From contig JAUTXW010000561.1 in the NCBI GenBank assembly GCA_030620095.1, positions 1,752,001 through 1,816,000 of the forward strand: a stretch of 64,000 bases of DNA. The letters run 5' to 3'. Made by a program: the position numbers and the translations under genes. The notes beneath the pieces were generated by a model. It ran no database searches. It saw only the letters and a list, made by a program, of their open reading frames with translations, and had not been told where the DNA came from. Positions 48,108 through 60,925 of this stretch are shown piece after piece. Source of the stretch: Kuschelorhynchus macadamiae. Its lineage: Eukaryota; Arthropoda; Insecta; Coleoptera; Curculionidae. How positions within the stretch are numbered: position 1 is the stretch's first letter; each line of letters starts with the position of its first letter.

Positions 48108-48679
48108 CCGGGTGTAAACGAATCTATTAGACAGGCAATAACTTTTAAAGTATTCGATGTATCAAAACGAAATTTGGTATAGGTAAACAGTACATAAACA
48201 GGAGAGTTTTCGCATATTTTTCACTTTCCGGTTTCACAGAACATGACTTCAGTTTCGATTTTTTAAATGGAACACTCTGTATATTTTTACATTTTTGGAT
48301 TTTTGAGACAATCCTGAATCAGAATATGACATTTTAAAACCTTTTTACGCCTACTTGATTTTTTATAGCCATTTTTAATATTGCATGTAGGTGGCCATGA
48401 CCGGACCCAAATTAATCGAAGGACCTGAAATGATGACAGAATAACACAATCGCTAAGTTTTAGTGACTAGTCTGATAGCTAGGAATAAGAGAAGTTGATG
48501 AAATCAAATTTTTGTGTCTAACTATTTGTTTTCAAACGGCGAATCTAACGGTACCAACTTTTTTGCGATTGGATTAAAAATAAGCTCAAAAATTAAATAT
48601 TACTAAGAAAAATACTCGATAATCAATGATTTACTTTTCTCAAGTGTGCTATGGATAGCCATGCTGGATATTAAGTAGG
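48108..48679 (+). repeat. Left long terminal inverted repeat, mariner copy 4
   Basis: It pairs with about 49390-49957, for example CCATGCTGGATATTAAGTAG at the inner end with its complement at about 49391. Confidence 0.88.
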
Positions 48680-48730
48680 ATTTCCTTATTTTTTTTATTT
48701 TCAATATCATTTTTGTTTTCAAAAGTCAAA

Positions 48731-49330
48731 ATAATGTATACTCAAAGTGAAAAACTCGATATGTTATTAATATTTGGGGAATGTCATAAAAATTTAAGGA
48801 ATGCTGCTGAGTTGTATGCTCAGAGATACCCCGATCAGCAACATCCAGTTCATCAGTATTTTCCATATCTCGAGAATCGTTTTAGGCATCAAGAAGGAAA
48901 TCAAGTGGCGGAAGGCAGATTTATTATAAATGAAGAAACGGGGATTAACGTTCTTGCTATGGTTGAAGTTGACAAAACTGAAAGAAACACGAATATCGAG
49001 CTTTTAAGTACCAGTTACACCAACATTTGTTGACGATGGCGATAGACGAGTATTGTTTTGTGATTGGTTGCACCAAAATTGTAGAATTGACCCAAATTTT
49101 ATTAACTTTATCTTATTTTCTAACGAATCCAGATTTACTAATAACAACATCAACATGAAATGAGAGTAGGAAATTTTTAAGAAAGGTTTGGTGTCAATGT
49201 CTTGGTTGGTGTCGTTGGTAACAGAATAATTGGGTCAATTTTATTTCCAGGCCAATTAACAGGGGTTAGGTACTTAGGCTTTCTCCAAAATGAAATTGAG
49301 CAACAGATAGGCTGGGCAGACTTTACGTGA
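48731..49330 (+). pseudogene. Mariner-type transposase remnant, copy 4
   Basis: The frame from ATG 48734 reads YTQSEKLDMLLIFGECHKN, like the N-terminus of copy 3. After stops and shifts come INFILFSNESRFTN (near 49100, with Asn instead of the first catalytic Asp), then NVLVGVVGNRIIGSILFPG and GVRYLGFLQNEI. The second and third catalytic Asp regions are deleted. The Gly-Asn-Arg site that holds an intron in copy 3 is uninterrupted here. Confidence 0.75.
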
Positions 49331-49389
49331 CATGACGCATAGATAGATCCAAGGTAAGTAATCTTGATCAACCGTCACAATTAAAAATT

Positions 49390-49957
49390 CTACTTAATAT
49401 CCAGCATGGATATCCATGGCACACTTGATAAAAGTAAATAATTGATTATCGAGTATTTTTCTTAGTAATATTTAATTTTTGAGCTTATTTTTAATCCAAT
49501 CGCAAAAAAGTACCGTTAGATTCGCAAAAATTCTCTTTTGAAAAAGTGCTTGTCTAAAAAAGGGCGCCATTTGAAAAAAAAATAGTTAGACACAAAAATT
49601 TGATTTTATCAACTTGTCTTGTTCCTAGCTGTCAGACTAATTACTAAAACTTAGCGATTGTATTATTCTGTCATCATTTGAAGTCCTTAGATTAACTTGC
49701 GTCCGGTCATGGCCACCCAGATGCAATTTTAAAAATGGCTATAAAAAATCAAGTAGGTGTAAAAAGCTTTTAAAATGTCACATTCTGATTCAAAATTGTC
49801 GCAGGAATTCAAAAATGTAAAAATATACACAGTGTTCCATTTCAAAAATCGAAACTGGAGTCATTGCCGGTGAAACCGGAAAGTGAAACATATGTAAAAA
49901 CTCTCCTCTTTATGTACCATTCACCTATACGAAATTTCGTTTTGATACATGAAATAC
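49390..49957 (-). repeat. Right long terminal inverted repeat, mariner copy 4 (truncated)
   Basis: It is the inverted partner of the left repeat, cut off before the terminal GTTTACACCCGG block by the R1-clade element. Confidence 0.85.
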
Positions 49958-50551
49958 CTGTGGGTTAAGTGCCTATCGGGCGCGTCCCCGGGTGGCGGAT
50001 AGGGGAACGGCCAGGTCTTCACGGGCTTGGTTAGCAGCGAGCCACAGGTAGGGGTGAGGGGAATTAAACCGCCCCAAAATCCTTTGCCAAAGCGGTTGCC
50101 GTGGACCAACTCATTCTTTCTTCTCTTCCTATGGCCTCACTTTGCTTCAACTTGTCATTGGGTGAGACCACACTTTCTTTCTTTTCCTGTCGGCCTCTCT
50201 TGGCCAACTCTTGTTCTTTTCCGATCCTGACGCTATTAGGAAACGAAGGCTAAGGATCATTCAATATCATTCTTCATTAGGCGGATTCAATATGATGACT
50301 AAAGGCATGCTCTAGGATTCGAGTATAGGCATGGTATACCTGATGAAAATTCCAGGTATAGACCTGCCTATTGGTTGCCCGGTTCCCGAAATATTTTTTT
50401 TCGAAACCGGAAAATGGTCAGGCCCACCAAATAACGGGCCACATATTGTATGGGTAATAACGAAATAAACCTGGGCGGCGGGGACCAAGCGGCTGGGTCC
50501 CTTCGGAACTGCTCACCGGTACAGCCACCTACATACGACCCGGCAACGATA

Positions 50552-52095
50552 ATGGATAAATCAGCTATTGACGATAACCCCTTCAGCAAAAGAGACTCAA
50601 TACCAAGGACCCCCCAAGATTAAGAGCTTTCTCGCTTTCTGATCTTGAGAATCGAGTAAGACAAGAGCCTTCAAAAGAGCAGCCAAACAAAAGGAAAAGG
50701 GTGGAAGGAGCCCTAGAAAATGAAGAAAATTACACTACCTTCAAGAAAACTTTAGACGCTATGTTCGAGCAAGTTCAGCGAGGGGTGTAATAAAGTGGAA
50801 AAAATTGAAGCACGAAAAAGGCGTCTAAAGGAACAAGAAACGTTTGAAACATTCCAGACAATAACCGAGGAGTGGGAGAATAACCTGTTCCCTAAAAGTA
50901 AAGTGAGAAAGGCACATATTTGGGAAGCACCAGAAGAGTGGGACATAATTTTGCCTTGCAATATGAATTTCGAATCAACTTTTAAGGAAGCGAACAGGGC
51001 AATCGAAAATCTTGGATGTAGAAATAGACTCAGGAAACAAAATAAAAAACAAGAAGTGGCTATGATGTCGCAATCTCACGGCTTTCCAGATAGCGATGGC
51101 AAGTTCAACCAAAAACGAGGTGGATATACTTTCTAATTCTTAACGATAATGCTGCTGACTCTGGTGATGAGAACCTGTTCCAGTCCCTAACTAAAGTGAA
51201 AGAACACATGGTAACAAACAATAGAACTAGGTTGGCTATTCCGGATATGGACTGCATCATCGGGGAAAAAATAACTCGTATGCTAGAGTTTCTTCTTGAT
51301 GGCACACCTGTAAAACTGGAAATCCAGAGACCACATCAATCAAATGTTAAGGGAAAAACAGAAAGGAGTCTAGAAGATTTACCAAAGGGCACACAAAGAT
51401 CCCAAACCAAAAACCAGCCAACTAAAAAATTGAAAGAAGACGCCATATTAGTACAAATGAAAGACAAAACGTACGCAGCCCTATTAAAAACAGTCAAATC
51501 GGCCGTAAACCCAAATGAAGTTGGAGTACATACAAAAAGTCTCAGGAAAACGAGAAAAGGAGAACTTATTCTCACCGTTCAAAATGGAGCAGATAAAGCT
51601 GAAGTGCTAAAAAAAGAGCTCAGTGAAAAAATTCCGGGAGCAACAACTTCTCTCCTAATCGATAAAAGGGTGCTTCATATCAAGGGAATGGACGAAGTAA
51701 CAGAAAAAGAAGAAATAGTGGAGGCAGTCTGCAAAGCAATTGGGGCTAGATCAGAAAACTTCGAGGTACGAGCATTACGCCCGGCCTATACAAATAGACA
51801 AAAAGCAACAATAATAATGCACGAAGCCGATGCGATAAAACTTATTCAACTGGGAAATCTAAAGGTTGGATGGACGTCATGTCGAATAACAGAAAGAACA
51901 AAAGAAGTCCGATGTCTTAGGTGCTGGGAACATGGACATATAAAAGTGAACTGCAAAGGGCCCGACCGAGAAAATCTTTGCCTGAAATGCGGCAAACACG
52001 GACACATGGCAAGAAAATGTCCAAACAAACCTTTCTGCCTACATTGTAAGGTAGAAGGACATCAAACTGGTAGTCAAAAATGTACAGTAACCTAG
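50552..52095 (+). pseudogene. R1-clade ORF1 (gag-like, three CCHC knuckles)
   Basis: ATG 50552 (MDKSAIDDNPFSKRDS) opens a frame broken at about 50625 and 50790 and again near 51135-51196. The long last segment (51196-52095, 299 residues) is intact. The middle contains a charged coiled-coil-like stretch (KIEARKRRLKEQE). The C-terminus holds CLRCWEHGHIKVNC, CLKCGKHGHMARKC and CLHCKVEGHQTGSQKC. These are two CX2CX4HX4C knuckles and a third with one extra residue, the typical nucleic-acid-binding end of R1-clade ORF1. It would coat the element RNA. Confidence 0.85.
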
Positions 52096-52141
52096 AAAAG
52101 AACGAGTGCGGAGGAACCAAAGGTTAATAATATTAATAATA

Positions 52142-54759
52142 ATGACTAAGACCCTTCAAATAAATTGCAACAGAAGTCGCCAAGCACATGACCTAGCTTT
52201 AGCCACAGCAAACAGCCTGGAAGTAGGAATAATTCTTGTGACTGAACCAAACATTAGTGCCATCCGGGACAGAAAAGACTGGATTTTCGACGAAGATTTT
52301 AAGACTGCAATAAAACTAGTGGATGACAGTATAGCAATAAAGAAGCAAGGACACGGACCCGGTTTCACATACGTCGAAACTAGCAGCTTTTCGATATACA
52401 GCTGCTACTGTTCTGGAAACGATGAAATTGATGGTTTTGAAAGAACATTAAATACTATAGAGAGTTTGACAAGAAATGAGAAAGCTATTATCGCAGGCGA
52501 CTTTAACGCGAAATCGCCACAATGGGGTATGCATTATAGTGATAGAAGAGGAATTATCATGTCAGATTTGATTGCAACGAATAATTTTGTGGTTGCAAAC
52601 GTAGGAGATAAACCTACTTTTGAGAGTCAAAACTACAAATCTATATTGGATTTGACGATTGTTACCGAGAATCTTAGTAGTAGCATAATTAAATGGAAGG
52701 TACTCGATGAAGAATCACTAAGTGATCACAACTATATCCTGTTTGACGTAGCTCACAAGGGACCAGTATCAAAACCAAAACTACGAACCAAAGGTTGGCA
52801 ACTTGGAAAATTAGATCGAGCAAAACTCAGACAAAATCTTGAAGAACTAGAACCACAGAACCTTCGCTCAGCAAGTGATCTCTCAAGAAAACTAGCTGAA
52901 ATATGCAATAACGTCTTGACAAAAAGAGTCGCTGCTTATTGGTGGAACGACGAAATAGCCGAATTACGTAAAGACTGTCTTAGAAAGCGTAGACGGTACA
53001 CAAGGAATGCTAGGGGGAACCCTATAAATGAAACGCAAAAGTTGGGATAAGTTTAACCAGTGTAAAAAGATGCTAAGAAACAAAATCAAAGTGGCTAAAA
53101 GGAACTGTTGAAAAGTTCTTTGCCAAGAGGTGGATCAAGATATATGGAGCAATGGTTACAAAATAGTAATAAGAGGAATGACTGGATTTCCTACCAGGCT
53201 CAATCTAACAATAGATGTCATGGTACAAGTAGTGGGTCATCTATTTCCAACTCACGAAAATGTGGTATTTGCCTGTGATAATAGAAGTAGATTTATAGAT
53301 GAAATAAAAGCAGCATGCAACAAGCTCAAGAACAATAAGGCACCAGGCCCTGAGTGTATACCTCCAGAGATAATTAAAGCAGTTGCAATAACTAAACCGG
53401 AATATATGCTAACAGTTTACAACAATCTTGCAAGACAAGCGGTCTTCCCAGTCGAGTGGAAATTAGCTAAGCTTGTGCTACTCAGAAAAGGAAATACACC
53501 TCTGGATAATCCCTCTTGATATAGACCTATATGCCTTCTGGATGTAGAGGGCAAACTCTACGAGCACTTACTCCTTGGGCGACTGAAGGTTAAACTAAGT
53601 CGAACGGGTGAACTATCGGAAAAACAGTTTGGATTTAGAAAGGGAAGACAGACAATGGACGCTATACATGACGTGTTTAGTATTGCTAGAAAGGTGGCAA
53701 ACGATCCGCCACATAGGCGTAGGTGGTGTGCATTAATTACGTTAGAGGTCCAAAATGCATTTAATAGTGCTTCGTGGCAACTAATCCTAGAATTGAGAAA
53801 ACGCAGCATTGATGAGAGCCTAATTAGGATTATTGCTTCCTACCTGTCAGCTAGAGAGATCCTGTTAGAGAACAATGAAGACTCTAAACGCCTGAAGATC
53901 AGCAGCGGTGTCCCGCAGGGGTCAGTGCTAGGACCGACCCTATAGAACATACTATACGACACACTTTTCCGAATTGAAATGCCCAAGGGCGTGTCTCTGG
54001 TGGGTTTTGCTGATGATATTGAGATAGTTGTAACTGCCAGATCTGAAGAACTATTGATGAACATAGCAAACACTGGACTACTACGTATAGCAAATTGGAC
54101 AGAAAGGAAAAAATTGAAACTAGCCCCAGAAAAAACAGGGGCTGTCCTGCTCACGTGCAAAAGAAAGATAAGGCCAATACCATTCAGTGTGCAAGACAAA
54201 GCTATAGTTGTAAGTAAAGCCATAAAATATCTTGGAAGCGCTGAATTCTATTATGCCAAACATTGGCGGACCTCGATCATCCAAGAGGAGACTTCTTTCA
54301 AATGTGGTTCATTCTCAAATCTTATATGGTGCACCAGCATGGTACACTGTTGCAGAAAACAGCTGGCAAGCCAAATGGGACAATGGCAAATATGGGCGCT
54401 GGACATATCGCCTAATACCCAACACTCAGAGGTGGACAAATAGACCATATGGTGATGTGGACTACTTTTTAACCCAAGCGTTATCGGGACACGGGTGCTT
54501 TCGTAAATACCTGTATGACCGTGGAAGAGCAAACTCGTGGGAGTGCACATTTTGCAAGCAAGAAGATAGCGTTGAACACACCCTTTTTATATGTCATAGA
54601 TAGAATGAAGCTAGTGCAATATTTTAACAAAACACCGGAACTCTATTTAGTGCAGAGAGCATGATGAATTGTCTAACGAAAGGTGAGCTAACATGGACTG
54701 AAGCATATAAGGTAATAAAAACCATAATCGAAACAAAGGAGAGAGCCGCTAGACCATAG
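52142..54759 (+). pseudogene. R1-clade ORF2 (endonuclease-reverse transcriptase)
   Basis: ATG 52142 opens TKTLQINCNRSRQAHDLAL, the R1-type endonuclease start. Further endonuclease landmarks are ILVTEPN, IIAGDFNAKSPQWG and LSDHNYILFDV. The first frame runs to 53050, then shifts. RT landmarks are NNKAPGPECIPPEIIK, YRPICLLDVEGKLYE (after a TGA in place of Trp near 53517), FGFRKGRQTMDAI, SGVPQGSVLGPTL (then TAG) and GFADDIEIVVTAR (catalytic). The first catalytic RT Asp looks altered: VQNAFNSA stands where D-x-x-NAFNSA is expected. The C-terminal zinc-like region shows CTFCKQEDSVEHTLFICH, and the frame ends at TAG 54757-54759. Confidence 0.85.
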
Positions 54760-55049
54760 AAGAGAAAACCTAAGTTGAAGACGGCCCCCAATATCGAAGT
54801 AATGTGAAAACGGTTTCCGGTATTGTATTGGGACTAAGAAAAGGAGGAGGGGTTTTGGTGGGTAAAAATCTCACACTACCCACGTTACACAGAGCTCCCA
54901 CACATAACATCTAGTGGGTGTCTTTTGAAGGTTTCCCCTCCTCATCAAGAATATCAGGAAATCCTTCCCGAATCCTATATTTGCAAGAAAGAAGACCTAC
55001 AGAAAATCCAATAAGCACAGCTGTGAGTAACTTAATAAAAAAGATACTC

Positions 55050-55250
55050 TTCGGTAACTAGTTACTTTTAAAAAGTAACTATAATATAGATACTATTGTA
55101 AACTAACTTGTAACTTTTACTTTTGAAAGTAACCTTTTGCTTCAAAAATATCTATAGTTACTTTTGAAGTAACTAATTACTTTAAAAGTAGTAAGTTACT
55201 TTTAAAGGTAACTAGATATTTAATGTAAGTAGTTAATTTCAAAGAAGCTA
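55050..55250. repeat. Palindromic AAGTAACTAGTTACTT repeat block, left
   Basis: Imperfect repeats of TAACTAGTTACTTTTAAAAG in both orientations. The unit is itself a palindrome. A second block lies at about 55680-55945. Confidence 0.75.
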
Positions 55251-55491
55251 TTATTAACAGGTTAGATTACACGTGTCCGAGAAAAAATAGTCACCGAAAA
55301 TAAATAAAAAAATTGAAAACTTTATATCAGAATTTTTTCGGATATCACTGGAAGTTTTCCAAATAATATAAACATTCATTTAACGATATCTCATTGAACA
55401 CAAATATGCGTAACTTTTCCGTATATTCTGCTCGATGTTGTATCTCTTACTGTTCTTGATAAGTCTGGAGTGTGTCTTCTTATCTGGGACG

Positions 55492-55559
<68 letters not shown>

Positions 55560-55679
55560 CAGAAGCAACCATTTACTCCTACAACGAGAAAACGAAAAAC
55601 TAGTTGCTTCCGAAGTAAGGGAGTCATTCCAAAGTAACTTGACCTTAAACTAAATATTTTAACCACCTTACGTTGAAAA
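55251..55679. other. Spacer between the two palindromic repeat blocks
   Basis: Unassigned sequence that includes a (TA)n tract at 55495-55557. Confidence 0.4.
55495..55557. repeat. (TA)n microsatellite, about 63 bp
   Basis: A perfect AT dinucleotide tract. Confidence 0.97.
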
Positions 55680-55945
55680 TAACTTGACACTCTTAAAATG
55701 TAACTAGTTACTTCTTAAGTAACTAGTTACTTTAAAATTAAATAGTTACCTAGTAACTAGTTATATTTCAAAAGTAATTAGTTTCTTTTAAAGTAACTAG
55801 TTACTGTCAAAGTAACTTAGTTGAAATATCTAGTTACTTTTAGAAAGTAATGAAGAACTATATACTATTTTTCATAAAATTACTACTATCTAGTTACATT
55901 TTTTAGAAAGTAACTTTAAAAGTAACCAGATACTTTTTGAAGTAA
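55680..55945. repeat. Palindromic AAGTAACTAGTTACTT repeat block, right
   Basis: The same unit as at 55050-55250, again in several variants such as AACTAGTTACTTCTTAAGTA. Confidence 0.75.
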
Positions 55946-56086
55946 CTTTCACAGCTCTGCCAACAAGACACTTCTTGTGATGTAGAAAACCTCTGTACGT
56001 AAGCAAAATGAAGTCAAGCTGACCAAACTTCCTGCTAAACAAGTAATTAAATTTAAATGCAAAGGCCAAGAAGAAGTCAAAATATA

Positions 56087-56437
56087 ATGAGTACTTACCT
56101 ATGCCAAATTTTAATTAGAACTCAACCTCACTTAACCTTTAACGAAATAAGAAGACGTCCCAGTATAAGAACCATCATATATGTCTTAATTGCCATCTGC
56201 TACCTATTCCTGCCTATTCGTAGTCTACAGGAAGATACTGCCAAAAATTATGAAAACCAAGAAGAAGAACGAACATGGACATTGAATTTCAACTACCGCT
56301 TTAAATTTTGGAAGTTAAATCCTATGGAGGGAAGAGTTATCTACCCAACAATTGCTGAATGGACAACTATACTGTTTACGTTGTATTTTATTACTTATAT
56401 ACCTTATGCACTGTTTTCTGTACAGTTAGTCAGTTGA
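56087..56437 (+). CDS. Small putative membrane protein ORF, unassigned
   Basis: ATG 56087 (or 56057) to TGA 56435-56437 gives about 116-126 residues with two hydrophobic segments: TIIYVLIAICYLFLPI (about residue 40 from 56057) and TILFTLYFITYIPYALFSV near the end. About 50 polar residues lie between them. A canonical-looking AATAAA-type signal (GAAATAAAG) lies about 45 bp after the stop. The EW-plus-hydrophobic ending is loosely reminiscent of DRAM/Frag1 membrane proteins, but this is not enough to name it. It sits on the plus strand inside a minus-strand intron. It could be a retrocopy fragment or a chance ORF. Confidence 0.3.
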   Translation: MSTYLCQILIRTQPHLTFNEIRRRPSIRTIIYVLIAICYLFLPIRSLQEDTAKNYENQEEERTWTLNFNYRFKFWKLNPMEGRVIYPTIAEWTTILFTLYFITYIPYALFSVQLVS

Positions 56438-56713
56438 ACGAATTGATATTGTAAACGAATTTTTGAACTTTTTATAAATTTTGAAATAAAGTTTTTTTTT
56501 TTTAAAAAGTTATTACCGAAAGTTGATACTTTAACTCATACATAAAATATACTTGGAAGCTATTCTTCGACTTATTTGGTCTAGATATTCATATCATATG
56601 TTTATATAATCGGTAGTTGTGAGTATCCCGTTTTTCTTTTGATTTGAGAAAAAAAAGATCAACTTATTGTTTTCAATTTTCGGTATTTATATATTTTTTA
56701 AATTAGCGCCGTT

Positions 56714-56756
56714 AATATAATAATATATAATATATATATATATATAAATGTATATA

Positions 56757-56846
<90 letters not shown>
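56714..56846. repeat. (TA)n microsatellite with interruptions
   Basis: An AT tract of about 130 bp with AATG and GTATATAT interruptions at its left. Confidence 0.95.
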
Positions 56847-56852
<6 letters not shown>

Positions 56853-57236
56853 TGTCACAGCTTGTAATTTCAAGAAAGTTAAAATCCGATGTTGAACATG
56901 AACTAAGACAATGGAATCTTAGATTAAGAAATGTGCTCTCGAATAGGCTTAAACCTAAGGGATTTCATATTTGAAAGGTGAAGTTTTACTATTTAATTAT
57001 GTAAATATAACAAATCTTTTATCCAAAATATCCAAAGCTATTTAGCACTATTTAATTTCAATTAAAAAAATTCAAACAATCTTCAAACTAATCTTATACA
57101 TTTTCCTTTCTTTGCTTCAATATGGGAGTTTTCAGGAAAATTCTACCAGACAGTGTTCTGCTTTCACTAAGCACAACTTCTATCTTACTATATATTTGTG
57201 AAAATAACTATTACTGGTACTAATATTATTACTAAC
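56847..57236. other. Intron sequence next to exon B
   Basis: No feature was recognised. Confidence 0.4.
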
Positions 57237-57769
57237 CTCTTTGTTTGCACCATTTATTGATTTTGAAAATGGGAGCACTGCGGATTTTTCATGGGTCTGA
57301 TTTTTGGTTTTAAACCGTCCCTCGTTCTCTGTACACGATTCTTCATCTGAAAACAAATCCATTTGGGCCTCCAAATTTAATTCATCATCTTCTAGAAGTG
57401 CGTCTTCATTTAGGATATCTTCTGCTGCCGGTTTAATTTCTTCAACTTTTTCATTTGAACTGGTCAGACCCACTGATACTCCTTCTTTAGGAGTTTCTGC
57501 TTCAGGAGTTATTTTTCTAGGCTTTTCGATTTTAGGTTCATTTTTGGGCTTCAATCTTATTACTCCTTCCCTAATTTTGATCTCTTTTGCTTCGAATTTC
57601 TTTTTTCGAGCCTCAAGTATGGGATCTAGAGGTTTGTCTTCTTTTTTGGCGTTGAGATCAGCTTGAGACTTGTCCTTATTATCTTTCTCATCTGGTTTTG
57701 CTGAAGATTTGTATCCTAGTCGATCTCTAATAGGCAACTTGTTTTTATTAGATATATTTTCAGAAGTTT
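57237..57769 (-). CDS. RS-repeat nuclear protein gene, exon B
   Basis: On the minus strand, the acceptor TTCATTTCAG precedes AA-ACT-TCT and the donor GTTAGT follows AAA-GAG. The 533 bp supply two bases that complete Glu with the last base of exon A (G+AA), then 177 codons, ending in phase 0. The sequence begins ETSENISNKNKLPIRDRLGY, the first copy of the I-x-x-R-[LF]-G motif. It then has Lys/Glu-rich helical stretches (EARKKKFEAKEIKIREGVI) and an acidic block (EDALLEDDELNLEAQMDLF, then SDEE). No catalytic domain is seen. The antisense frame over it is a shadow. Confidence 0.78.
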
Positions 57770-59310
<1,541 letters not shown>

Positions 59311-60925
59311 CTTTTCTATCACGTCTTCTTGGTGACGGAGACCTCCTCTTTGGACTTATGGATCTACGTTTAGGGCTAAAAGGCTTTGGTTTAGGACTAG
59401 AAGGTCTCGGTTTTGGACTGAAAGGCCTGCGTTTTGGACTGAAAGCCCTTTTTTTAGGACTCGGAGATATTCTTTTAGGACTAACGGATATTTTTTTAGG
59501 CGACCTAGATCTCTTCCTCTGCAAAGGAGACAATGATCTTTTCCTAGGTGATGCAGACCTCCTTCTAGGGGAGGCGGACCTTTTTTTAGGGGAGGCGGAC
59601 CTCTTTCTAGGAGAGGCGGATCTCTTTCTAGGGGAGATGGACCTTTTTCTAGGGGAGACAGACCTCTTTCTAGGAGAGTCAGACCTTTTTCTAGGAGAGG
59701 CTGATCTCTTTCTAGGGGAGACAGACCTTTTTCTTGGAGAGACAGACCTATTTCTTGGAGAGACAGACCTATTCCTCGGCGAGAGAGACCTTTTCCTTGG
59801 AGATAGTGACCTTCTTCGAGGGGGCGTTAAAGATCTTCTAGGACTAAGTGACCATCTTCCTCCTGGTGACGGGCTTCGTGAATATGACCTTCTAGGTGAC
59901 CTTTTTCTTTTTTCAATGATTGCCCTGTTTTCAAGAACAAAAGCCGCACTTCTAGGCGATAATGGGGCCATAGTTTGTGTCTGTAAGGTTTCAGCGTTAA
60001 TGAGAAGGGGGGACAATGGTCGTTCATAAAATTGAGGAGAGTTTATCAAGAGATTCGTTAGTGGGAACTGTGCGTTACTGAAAGCTGCTGGATGGTTTTG
60101 GGGTGGAAAAGGAACCGGGCCACTTTCAGATATAAATGAAGATTTGTACAGTGGGGGAGAACGTTTAAAATTGCGAGGTTTTCCCCTATAATCAGGAAAC
60201 TCTGGGAACTCTCTTTGGGGGAGAGGAGAATGACGCCTTCTTTTTAACTGAGGCTCATTTTCAGGTGACCATTCCCTACCTTCTTTCACATCTGAACTAT
60301 TTTTAGTGAGAAGTAACTTAATATCGGTATCCACTTTTCCAGGAGAACTGGGTTCTTCATATTTTTTCCCATCGACAGTTTGATCAAGCGGTTTGGATTT
60401 ACCTTCTAAAATGGGTAATTCTTTTTCATCTGCGGTGCTTTCACTTTTATTTTCTGGTGCAGCTACTGACTCTATTTTGGATATATTACCTCCTACCTCT
60501 TCAGTTTCAGTCTTTAAAGCCTCCTTTTTCCGTTTAGTTTTAACCCTCACTTTCGCAGGCTTCTCTTTGTCTTTCATTTTAGTTCTGCCTTGAATCTCAT
60601 CATCCAATTCTTGCATTAGGGCTTCCAAGCTGTCAGATCTTTCTAATTTTAAAGGACTATCGTCATTTGATTCCGATTTAAGCGCGTCCTCTTCGGAATC
60701 ATCTTCTTCAGATTTGTCCGAGTCTTTATACCGGTCAAACTTGCTGGAAATCTCGTCTGCCTTTGGAACTTCCACCGATTTATTGATGTATCTGTCTTGA
60801 GGTAAAATTAATTTTGAGTTGCTAGTAGTTTCACCAAGTTCCTGCGGTTTTAATTCTTCTGTAGGTTCGATGGGAGTGAGAGATATCAGATTGCTGGACA
60901 CACTTCTACCGCCGTGATACTGGCC
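59311..60925 (-). CDS. RS-repeat nuclear protein gene, exon A (largest)
   Basis: On the minus strand, the acceptor ATTTTAG precedes GGC-CAG-TAT (GQYHGGRSVSSNLI) in phase 0 and the donor GTAATA follows AGA-AAA-G. The 1615 bp give 538 codons. The first part is acidic (DSDKSEEDDSEEDALKSE), then Lys-rich (VRVKTKRKKEALK). A Pro-rich middle follows. From about 59870 down to 59330 there is a long Arg/Ser domain with about 20 heptads of the type SPRKRSx, then SPKPRPFSPKRR-like units. RS domains serve in splicing, mRNA export and speckle proteins. No RRM or zinc finger lies in this exon. The true start and any N-terminal domain lie upstream, probably outside the window. The antisense Leu/Gly frame is a shadow. 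Confidence 0.8.
59330..59870 (-). repeat. Tandem 21-bp coding repeat (SPRKRSx)
   Basis: On the plus strand the unit reads like CTCTTTCTAGGGGAGACAGAC, in about 20 variants. It encodes a heptad with alternating basic and Ser-Pro residues. Neighbouring units are very alike at the DNA level, which suggests recent unequal exchange. Confidence 0.85.

Larger units (their letters stand above)
48108..49957 (+). mobile_element. DD41D-related mariner-type element, copy 4, deleted
   Basis: The left end reads CCGGGTGTAAACGAATCTAT after TA. The inverted repeats are about 570 bp (48108-48679 and about 49390-49957), the longest in the window. The right one is truncated: the outer approximately 45 bp are missing where an R1-clade element begins. 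Between them lies a heavily deleted transposase. The long repeats with almost no coding sequence make it a foldback-like derivative of the family. Confidence 0.85.
49958..54965 (+). mobile_element. R1-clade non-LTR retrotransposon, near full length
   Basis: The order is a GC-rich 5' UTR (starting near GGGTTAAGTGCC and containing CCCCGGGTGGCGGATAGGGG), ORF1 with three zinc knuckles, ORF2 with endonuclease and RT, and a 3' UTR containing GTGGGTAAAAATCTCACAC. This matches the usual R1-clade layout and length of about 5 kb. It starts inside the right inverted repeat of mariner copy 4, whose outer end is not found past the 3' end, so a deletion accompanied or followed insertion. Several frameshifts and stops show it is dead but not ancient. 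Confidence 0.85.

Noticed and set aside
49960..50030. HDV-like ribozyme at the 5' end of the R1-clade element
   Set aside because: CCCC and GGGG blocks and a GGCGGAT segment are present, but the space is too short to hold all the helices of the double pseudoknot.
59358..60029. 223-residue plus-strand frame rich in Leu, Gly and Asp
   Set aside because: It is the antisense shadow of the SPRKRSx heptad array in exon A, open only because the repeat unit is a multiple of three.
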